In this document: positions 44,483-64,000 of the stretch, in pieces
Position numbering within the stretch: the stretch's first letter is position 1
Layout of the letters: every line of letters begins with the position of its first letter
Assembly: GCF_040054535.1 (NCBI RefSeq)
Contig: NC_090797.1
Location: 12,223,501 to 12,287,500 of the forward strand
Reading direction: 5' to 3'
Source of the DNA: Antennarius striatus
Taxonomy: Eukaryota > Chordata > Actinopteri > Lophiiformes > Antennariidae
DNA length: 64,000 nt
Notes under the pieces: generated by a model
What the model was told of the DNA's origin: nothing
Seen by the model: the letters and a program-made list of their open reading frames with translations, nothing else
Database searches by the model: none
Translations under genes and position numbers: made by a program

Positions 44483-46353
44483 CCAGGAGAAAGACAAACG
44501 AAACACAATCAATCGCTCCGGCCGATGTCGTTTTTTTTTTTTTTTTCATGGTTAACTCTGATATGTGCACATGATTGTCGAAGGCATCTGATATACAAGC
44601 CCCATTTAAAAGAAGTCATCATCATTAATCAATCACGACACAATAAGTGCAGCAGGCAGCATCCCGCCCGGATGTGAGCGCGTCATGACGACGGTGCACA
44701 GGATGGGGAGGGTTGTTGTGGTCACATGCAGAGAGTAAATACAAACAGCCAGCTGAGCCAGCAGGCCGTGGACGAGGACACCCACAGGGAGACGCCCCAC
44801 CTAGAGTTTCAGCCTGACAGTTCTCAGAGGCAGAACTCCCCTCAGATGGGTTTGAGTTGAAGGATTGAGGTCAAGAATGCTAAATATGTGGTCGCTACAG
44901 CGTTTAGCAGAAGTACAGAATAACCCCTTAGATATAAGAAAACATGCTTCCATGTCTAGCTTGATAAATATGATGTAAGATCAGGTAAAATGTAAATAAA
45001 ATACAGTAAATACATTCTCTAGAAGTCAGTTTTTCATCCTATGACAACTGGTTGAAATAGCACTTAACAAATACTATATAGTCATTAGCAACGTGTGACC
45101 TCCTGGGAAGCTGGGTTAAAAATTAGAATGGTTGCTTATTTTGGAATAAAAGAGTCAAGAGAATATAATTGAGACTTCTGCTGTATAAAAGCTACATATG
45201 TTGGCATCATCATCATCATCATCGTCATCTAGCTATTCCAGAACTGCTGTGCATGGCTGCATCTCACCAGGTAAGCTTTTTGTAATGAACACATGAAACG
45301 ATAGAAGTCTTGATTTAATTTGAACCATAGTTTTTTAAGGCCAGACTCGCCAAAAGCGACAGGATGGCTGCTGATTTCTGAAGCCAATTTGATTTTTGGG
45401 AAAAGTTTATACGGGGAGCATTTCTGCCTCTTAAAACTGTTGGTTGGACTTCAACTCTAATCTGCCTCTGAATAAAAACGCAGGTTTTCTTCACCTCAGC
45501 AGATCAACCTGTGTACATTTTTTTTTTTTTTTTTTACAAAATACAGAGACATTAACATCACACGAGGGCATACAAGATTTTGAAAACATTCAGTGAGGTT
45601 GAACTCTTGGAACACTTTTTTTTTTTTTTTTTTTTGACATGCTTGTGTTTTCATTGTCGATACACTTCAGCAGCATCAGCCGTTAAAAAAAAAAAAAAAA
45701 GGTCCAAGGAGTATGACAGCGGTTTTCTGAGCCAATCACAGCTTTGGATTTCTTCCTTTAGGATGGCAAAAACCTAAGCCTGAGTTCAGTAAACAATGCG
45801 TTCAGTTTGAGATGGACGACACGACATGACAGTGGAACAGAGATGGGATTGAACCAGTGTGTAGCCCTGGATGGGGGGGGGGCACACAGTGCTAGCCAGT
45901 ATAGAAAAGCAAACTGCAGGAGGGAATAAAGGGGGTTTTAGCTGTGTTTTTCTTTCTTTTCTTTTTTTTTTTTTTTTACATTAAACATTCCATAGACAAC
46001 ACAATCAACTTCCCTCCATGCACACACACACACATCTGCTCATTCACTCACACCTGCCTGAACGGCAAAACATTTGTAAATACCTTGAAAATCACCAGTT
46101 GTATTCACAATCTATTTACAGTAGTACATTTTAACAAGGACATATTCATTCTGAAAACCTTTACAGCTGAAACACTGACTAGCATGAACCCGGACCCTCT
46201 GCCTGTTCCTGTACATTCATGAAAATAACGCCCAAAGTGATGTGGACGACAGCGCTTGTAATGAAACACAGTCTGGCTGACGAGTCATGAACTTCTTTTG
46301 TCAAGGAGGAAAAACCAAGTACAACACTTTTACAATGTAGCTCATTCAATAGT

Positions 46354-46360
46354 AGTAATA

Positions 46361-46420
<60 letters not shown>

Positions 46421-46453
46421 GATAATAATATTAATAATAATAACGATAATAAT

Positions 46454-46516
<63 letters not shown>
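46354..46516. repeat. (AAT)n microsatellite, about 160 bp
   Basis: ATT units followed by AAT units, with AACGAT interruptions at two places. The change of direction near 46390 makes part of it self-complementary. Confidence 0.95.
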
Positions 46517-46518
<2 letters not shown>

Positions 46519-47491
46519 AGTGAATTGGAATTCTCTAAGAGATTCGGCAAAAAGTGCAGATGCTGTTTCTGGACTCCACTTGAAGAAGTTTTCAGTGTAC
46601 ATTTAACATGGTTAAAAAAATGCATAGCAATCAATGTACACATGGTTACAGTGAATAATTAGAAGTTGTCGTGGTAATACAGCCCTTCCACGATTCCCTC
46701 GATAACATAATATCGTATGGAGTGTCTTGAAAGCAAAACAAGTCACGACATATGAAAGCACGTCGATGTGGCCACGCAGGAGACGTAGTTCTGTGATTCA
46801 GTAAGAAACGCCAGTTTTTTCATCATGATTACACATTGAAAAAAAAAATTTAATCCGGTCAACTGGTATTTTCTGGCATGTCTACCCCGATGTTTTGAAT
46901 AACTATAATCTGAGTGGCTGTGGTAGAAGGATTGACCTCATATATTCATTCTGTCTCATGTCAAATTGAACTCGACGGGTAACCAGCTACGAGTGACCAG
47001 TGTGACCTTAACCCACCACTGGACTGGTCGACATGTTGTTGTAGCGTTGTTTCTTTACGCATAACATTCCCCACTGTGCTGCTGCAATTACAGGTTCAAC
47101 AAATATAAGTTAATGCACAGATACAAGTAATCCCCTAAAAACTACAGCGCCCAGCTGTTTCAGCTTACAGAGCCTCTCCTAGAAATTAAAGTTTTAGTTT
47201 TTGGCTCATTTTAAAGATTTCTGTTTCCGCCTGAAGCTAATAGGATTGGGAATTAGAGCTAAAAGGAGACTAGAACTGTTATGAGAAAAGGACTGTTAGA
47301 GTTAGAATGTTAGAATTGTCCTTACTTGCCATTTTCATCTTACTCTATCATCCAGCAGCGGTGGAGCACTCTTCTAAAAACAAGCGCAATGAATAACTTG
47401 CAGATACCTTCCATCATTCCTATGTGTATAAAATATAAAAGTTAACAGATTAGGATGGCTCAAAGGCTAATTTTGTAGCTGAAGTTGAGCC

Positions 47492-47784
47492 CTGGGCGGC
47501 GCGGTGGCGCAGTGGTTAGCGCTGTCGCCTCACAGCAAGAAGGTTGTGGGTATGATTCCTGTCTGCGTGGAGTTTGCATGTCCTCCCCGTGTCTGCGTGG
47601 GTTCTCTCCGGCTTCCTCCCACCTCCAAAAACAAACGCGCTTCAGGTGGATCGATCACTTCACGGTGTGAGTGTGAAAGGTTGTTTGTCTTCCTTGTGGC
47701 TCCATGATGAGCTGGCGTGTTATCCGGGGTGTAGCCTGCCGGAATAGGCAGACTGTCTCGTCTACTAGATGGATGGATGGATGG
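47492..47784 (+). mobile_element. tRNA-derived SINE-like insertion with 9-bp target duplication
   Basis: A-box-like tggcgcagtggttagcgctg and B-box-like ggttgtgggtatgattcc lie near the 5' end, followed by a body with gtttgcatgtcctccccgtg and a (GGAT)n tail. The flanks agttgagcc at 47483-47491 and 47785-47793 are identical and fit a target-site duplication. Abundant in fish genomes as far as I know; family name uncertain. Confidence 0.75.
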
Positions 47785-49736
47785 AGTTGAGCCTTTGGTT
47801 TTACTTCATGCGTATCAAAGAGCAGGATGTCTGATCGGCTCCATTCAATTCATCATTTAGAATGAACCAATTTTCTTCATACGTCGATCTTTGGCTACAA
47901 TTCGCAATAAAGGGATAAGTAGGATGAGTAGGAAGCCACAGACTTCTTCATTTTGTTCTGAATTAAAATGCTAATCAATGCTGAAGCAGACCTGAACCGT
48001 TAAATCAACAGGGGATCAGATACAGCTATTGAGAAACATTTGGAAATGGGGATGTGCAACTACAACCACCTGCCCAAAAACAATTCCTCCATTGTTGAAA
48101 TTAGATCAGGAACACATTGGATTTGTAATGTTCTAACTGGAGGTGATGGAAGAGGAGAGCATTGTTGTCATTAACTGCTCTTTGTCAAATAAATGCTTAT
48201 CACGCACCAGTGTTGGACATCATGACGACCAAATCACACAACCAGGCTTTTGGTCACAATAAGGCCTGAAGCAGGAAATGAAACTGGAATTCAACCACAA
48301 TCAAGTCCAAAACAGGTTGGAGTTCTCGTTGGAATAATCTGAACCCAAGACTGAGTCCTTAATCTGTAACTTAGAATAAAAGTGTCTGAGTCATTCACCG
48401 TTTGGACGACGCCTGAACCAAAAAACTGTGACAAGAAATCCTAAATCACATTTGACCAGCTCACAGTGCATCTAATTTTCCCTGAGCACTTCTGAACTGG
48501 GCGCAGCCTAGTGATGCAAAAAAAAAAAAGAAAGATAAGAGCATGGCTTCTTCAAAGGGGAAAGGAACAGTAGCAGGCCATTCCCTCCCCCCCACAGGTA
48601 AAACAGTAATGGAATGAATGCAGTAAAAAGATCTCAGAGAAAGTTTGGAACTGTACTGAATGTGGCCGCTCAGTTTGGAAAATCAAAGGGCGAGATTTCA
48701 TGCAGTCGCTTACATTCTCTACTGGAGACAGTTCTGTCCTGTTCTGTCGTAACCTGCTGCATGTTTGTCCCTTAAAGGGTGATTACCTGTATTATAAAAA
48801 ACCCTATAAAGTAAGAAAATAATAAACAAATCAGAATCTTTCAGACAGTAAACAAATTGTACAATGCTCTGACATCCACTATTTTTTTTTTTTTTTTTAA
48901 TAAAGGTTTATACAATCTCCAATACATTAGTGGATGGTAACTTTGTCTGAGATATCTGATCCTCCCTGTGCAAAGTATATAAAGCGCTTTACGTATGTTT
49001 TTTATCTCAACAGTCATGTGGTATTTTTAAAGCATTTCTTAAAGCAAAAAAAAAAAAAAAAAAGCTCATGAGGACATATAAAATGTCTTAAAGGTGCAGT
49101 ATGTAGCATGTTAACGCGAAGAAATCATTGTCACATTCGTTTGCTACGTTAGTAAAATTGCTGTAAACAAACAAGGTCACCAATAAGCAGAGCCGTCAGC
49201 CTCTGTTCTGTATTTCCACAGTGTCCAGTTTGGATTTCGGAGGGAAACCTGCTGGATTTGTTTATGGCACAAAACAGAAAGAGACCGACTCAAAGCATTC
49301 TGAGATTAGTTGATGGCAACAATGAGAGAAAACCAGGGAGTTAAGGGATTATGGGAAAGGGCGTCCTACTGTTAAATTATGCTTGTACAATAGCTAGCTG
49401 TTTTGAGGTAGAGGTGACCAATCACAGACCTGCCAGCCTTGATAAAATACAGTAAAATTTACATAAAGACTGACTGCAAACGACGTTCAGATATGGATCA
49501 GCTTGGATGAAAAACAACAAATTGTCGTCACACAGCAAGAAAAATGTAGGACTGTGTTGCGTTGACTTGATACAAACTGATTACACATTAGATGGCGTGA
49601 TTGGATTCAAACTGCCTGGAAAGAGCCTTCACGCGACTGATTACACGTTTGTCAAATATCTCTGCTTGAAATCAAGAACATTGAGGTCTTCTTGTCTTAC
49701 TTTCCAGCAGGTAAACACTTTGTGATTAAATTTCAG

Positions 49737-49774
49737 TACAGTATTTTCCGCACTACGTTGCAGAAAATGCTGTA
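49737..49774. mobile_element. Minimal 38-bp remnant of the TACAGTATTTTCCGCACTA element
   Basis: Both inverted ends (tacagtattttccgcacta and gaaaatgctgta) are present with almost nothing between them. It is an extreme internal deletion of the family at 4260 and 7227. Confidence 0.6.
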
Positions 49775-50533
49775 CGTGAAAAAAAGTGAACACATTGGCG
49801 TCACCAGCATCGCATGTCCTTCAATGTCAAAACGTGTGGCTGTTCTGTAAAACACACACAGGTTGGAAAGTCTGCGATTATCTCAATCATGGCGTTGTCC
49901 ATTTACGATCATTGTACCAAAGTAGCAGGATCAATTTGACAATGATGTTTACTCTTTAAAGTCATACATATCACCTGTAACGTTTAAACAGTAAATATAT
50001 ATAACCAAACAATCAAGTTGCTAACAGTCAAACCCAAAAAACAGTTAAATGAAGGGGTGTATTAAAGACTGGATTGTGGAGGGAAGTTGACGTTGACTGA
50101 CATTGAATAATACGACACCACCGGCCCCCACCATGACCCACCATGACCTGCTCAGATGACGCCCATTCATCATCAAACAGCAGCCAATCACAGCCGGCCG
50201 TAGACGCATCCTCAGCGAGAGTCAGCGGCGATGCTGCTGCTGTGGCAGGAGGAATCCTCCTCTGGTGGGGGTGGGGGTGGGGGTGTGAGTGGTGGTCTGG
50301 GGCTTCAACTGGTAGGTGGAGTCCTCTGCTCTCCCCAGGAGCAGGGCGAGGAACTAGCTGGGGGGTGGTGGTGGTGGTGGGGGGGGCACATCCACATTGA
50401 AATGCAGTGAGGTGGACGAGGCATGAAGAAGTAAGGGGGGGGGGGTCCTCCTCTTCTTCAGTCATCCACTGGTTACCGTCCCTCTGCCTCACAGTGCTGT
50501 GGCCTCCCAGCTGGTCCCCCGCGGGACCTGGCG

Positions 50534-61208
<10,675 letters not shown>

Positions 61209-61756
61209 TTAAAATACACACACGCATGCACAAACACACACATAGCCGTCATGGACTGGGGGTGGGGGTGGGTGGAGGGGCTTGCATGGTTGAGATTTCT
61301 GGTAATTTATGAGCTGTGGATGTTTCCAGTCAAGAGTGTGTGTAACCCGTGAGCCATGTGCAAACACACAAACACAGAGACACACAATGCTCATACACCC
61401 TTCAACACTTTCCATACATTTTAACATATTCAAGTGAATTCTGAATGTGTGATCATGGTACCCTGATCTACTCCTGTAAACTGAATCCTTTTTCTTTCCT
61501 CATCTTTCACCTTGACATCAAACAAACTTTAAAAAAAAAAACTTCAACTCCTCACTTTTTTACATGCAGCTGACAAAATTGGACTTTTTCTAAAACATCT
61601 TCTGATCTGAACTCATTTCTTCAGTGCAGTTCTGTGTCACTGTTTGGTTTTATGTTAATCAACTCCAGACTACTTGACATGACTTGTTCAGGTATAGATA
61701 CAGCCTTCACACAGGGTGTAACATAAGTTGTCCATCATCTCCAACGCAGACACATA

Positions 61757-61770
61757 GCGCCCCCTGCTGG
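61757..61770 (-). promoter_or_regulatory. CTCF-core motif (perfect consensus)
   Basis: On the minus strand it reads CCAGCAGGGGGCGC, the classical strong form, 14 of 14 positions. It faces the plus-strand site at 31921. Confidence 0.6.
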
Positions 61771-62029
61771 AGGATGACCCCCACCTTCACTCACAATGCC
61801 ACACAACACAACATGCAGCATTCTTTTAAACAGTAAACTATCATTGTAAAGCTATAATATGATATCTAATAATATTATTAAGTCAGAGAAAAGTAACTAC
61901 TGAACTAGTGGGAAATCCATCTTGTTCCAAGTGATCACAAATGTCAACAACAAAGTTCAAATCTGACCGATGATTGAAGAACTTTGAAGAACCAATTAGG
62001 TTTAATATTATTATCTACAGCACATTCAG

Positions 62030-62330
62030 AATTGTTCAAACTAGAACTATGTCGGATCTGATGCATTACCGGTTGATAAAGTAAAAATATCAGCACATCT
62101 AATTTTTCAACATACAAGCATTCTATGCAGTGTCCTCTTGAGGGATTATTTTATGCTATGCAGCTGGTCCTTATAATAAGAACATAGTAACACAACAGCA
62201 GCACACATACACTGATTGATTATTAGAAATAAGAAAGGAAAATTCCAACCACTGGAATAATTTTCTGTATTTTTTTTTGTAACATAGTGATGTGAATGCT
62301 ACATTAATAAATGTTCATTTGACTAAATGA
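62030..62330 (+). repeat. Dispersed repeat, copy 2 of a pair with 33087-33415
   Basis: The same block order as copy 1: tatcagcacatctaattt, aacacaacagcagcacacat, aaattccaacc, attaataaatgttcattt. The CTCF-like motif of copy 1 is degraded here (gtgtcctcttgaggg). Confidence 0.7.
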
Positions 62331-64000
62331 TGACCTCATTTTTTTTTCTCAGCACTGCTTAACCACGTTAGAAAAAAAATTCAGCTGGATGTTTGATGTT
62401 CATCAAACCTGCTGTACGTTCACCATGTATAGGCAAAGCTTCCACAAAAATATGCCGTGAGTCAAAATGCAAAAAATGTGAATATCGTGACTGATGGAGC
62501 CTCAGACGGTCTGTTTGAATTCACACAGCCCTGACTTCCTGTTCTCAGCCCATGGTGCCATCTTATTTATGCAACAGATGTTCTTGTGAGATTTCATAAA
62601 TTTTATTACAGCGTCAGAACAAGATGTTCACATTCTTACGACCTCCCCCCCACCCCATGAAACAGAAGAAAGCATAGGAAGATGGAAGAGGAAGATTTCC
62701 TCAGCTGACCAAAGCTGATGAAGATGATATGAACCCTCAAAGGACCGACTGAGCGACAACCACCGAGTCATTTCTGCCTCAGAATGGTCCAGTTTTCACC
62801 TGAAGCCACGCACCTTAACCCTCATACTGTGTTTACAGTAGAACTGTTAACACTTGTGTGTGTTGTTTTAAAGCTCAACAACAGACACACATCTTCAGAC
62901 CAGACACACAATTTCATGGTTTTTTTTTTCGTGGGGCGGCGTCACAGATCAGATTAGAGCCTGTGGAAGTAAAACTCTAATGAAGTTTCTGGAAGAATCA
63001 GAATTAAATTGCTAATCCTCTCTCTGCAGAGGCAGCAGCGGCTCACTGGTTTCTAAGGCAGTCGAGTCTGGCAGTGACACACATGCACAAGCATGCACAC
63101 ACACAAACACACACATAAAAAAGACATAAAAATCCAGGAAGACAGAAGACATAAGACAGGATGTGTCCAAATGGCTCAATGTGTACATTTTTTTTGTCCA
63201 CGATATTATTATCACTGAGTGACTAAATCTGAGGGTAAATCTACGCTCTGTAAAGTACCCTCAAAAATGTCACAAAGGAATGAAAGAGCGGAGCACCTGG
63301 CAAAAAGATTTTCACGTGAAATCAACACAGATTATGCAAATCTGTGTCGATGGAAACAGCAAAAATGTGCTTCAGATGTGATCCAGATGTCAGCTTCACT
63401 CAGAGGCCGGACCCTCTCCTGAGATGAGGAGTCATCCTCTAGTTCCACACCAAACTTTGCTCACTGAGGAGGCAGATGTCACTATTTTCAAATCCTTTTA
63501 TTTTGATGGGATCTGATTTGCCTGTTTCTACCTGAAACTTTAGGGAACACCTTATCTGGAGCGTCCGTAGACTTCACTCACACCATAAAGATGTATTTTA
63601 TGAATAAATGGATGGACAGATGAGGAAATCACTGTTTTCCCGTCTCTCTTCCGTCCCCCTCCCTCCAGACTCACAAAAGCTTAAAATCAATTTTATCTGT
63701 CCCCGTATCAGAACCCTCCTTTCTCATCATCTCACAGTCGGATGGTTCTGCCTGCTGTGTTGATAGAGAGTCTCAGTTTCAGCTCAACAGCGCTCATCTG
63801 ATGATAACTGACAGCACATAAACAAAAGATAAAAAGTGTGGCTGAGTGTTCCGAAAGAAAAGGTCTCCAACATCAGGCTTTATCATTCCTCCTGCCTCAT
63901 GAAGTTTAGAGACACAACATCATCATCGTTCTCCCAGCAGACATCTTATCTAGCACTACTAGTGGCATTAGTATATTCTAACTAGGCTTCATATATTCAT

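Larger units (their letters stand above)
44460..50533 (-). other. camk1d: Presumed long 3' UTR of camk1d
   Basis: From the stop codon to the AATAAA at 44477-44482 (minus strand), followed by a GT/T-rich downstream element. I noticed no nearer canonical signal. It holds an (AAT)n tract, a SINE-like insertion and several poly(T) runs. A UTR of this size is known for mammalian CAMK1D, but continuity here is inference. Confidence 0.4.

Noticed and set aside
46298..46606. Poly-Asn / poly-Leu open frames
   Set aside because: Translation of the (AAT)n microsatellite.

Overview
The window is nuclear DNA from a ray-finned (teleost) fish. The evidence is multi-exon vertebrate genes with GT-AG introns, very many CA/GT microsatellites, and dispersed repeats of fish type. 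The species cannot be named. Four protein genes fit in 64 kb, although the human relatives of the last three span many hundreds of kb, so the genome is fairly compact.

Layout, left to right. (1) osbpl8 (ORP8), + strand, is complete: 21 coding exons from 1386 to 19984, then a 3' UTR of about 3.6 kb ending near 23640. (2) optn (optineurin), - strand, is complete: 12 coding exons from 29264 down to 25807, with a likely non-coding first exon near 29.92-30.05 kb and a poly(A) signal at 25216. It converges on osbpl8. (3) 30.1-34.5 kb is the divergent intergenic region between optn and ccdc3. It holds promoter-like motifs, a perfect CTCF-type motif, a decayed LINE, dispersed repeats and a long GT/GA tract. 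(4) ccdc3, + strand, is complete in three exons (34525-41144). Intron 2 carries a copied camk1d exon fragment and a LINE 3' end. (5) 41.3-44.5 kb is intergenic. (6) camk1d, - strand, is partial: the last eight coding exons (61173 down to 50534) plus a long presumed 3' UTR to about 44460. The exons for the ATP-binding lobe lie beyond the right edge.

The order and orientations of optn-ccdc3-camk1d match the human 10p13 neighbourhood (OPTN-CCDC3-CAMK1D). osbpl8 beside optn differs from human, where OSBPL8 is on chromosome 12. The genes have unrelated jobs: lipid exchange at ER-plasma membrane contacts (osbpl8), selective autophagy (optn), a secreted coiled-coil protein (ccdc3), and a calcium/calmodulin kinase (camk1d). 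They are joined by synteny, not by a pathway.

I found no undescribed multi-gene system. The most interesting non-standard signals are: a short camk1d intron with long AC and GT tracts at opposite ends; a camk1d exon fragment copied into ccdc3; four perfect CTCF-core motifs in an orientation that would suit an optn/ccdc3 boundary; an in-frame alternative donor in osbpl8; an OSBPL5-like first exon on osbpl8; a near-perfect 54-bp palindrome; and a dispersed repeat that carries nuclear-receptor half-sites.
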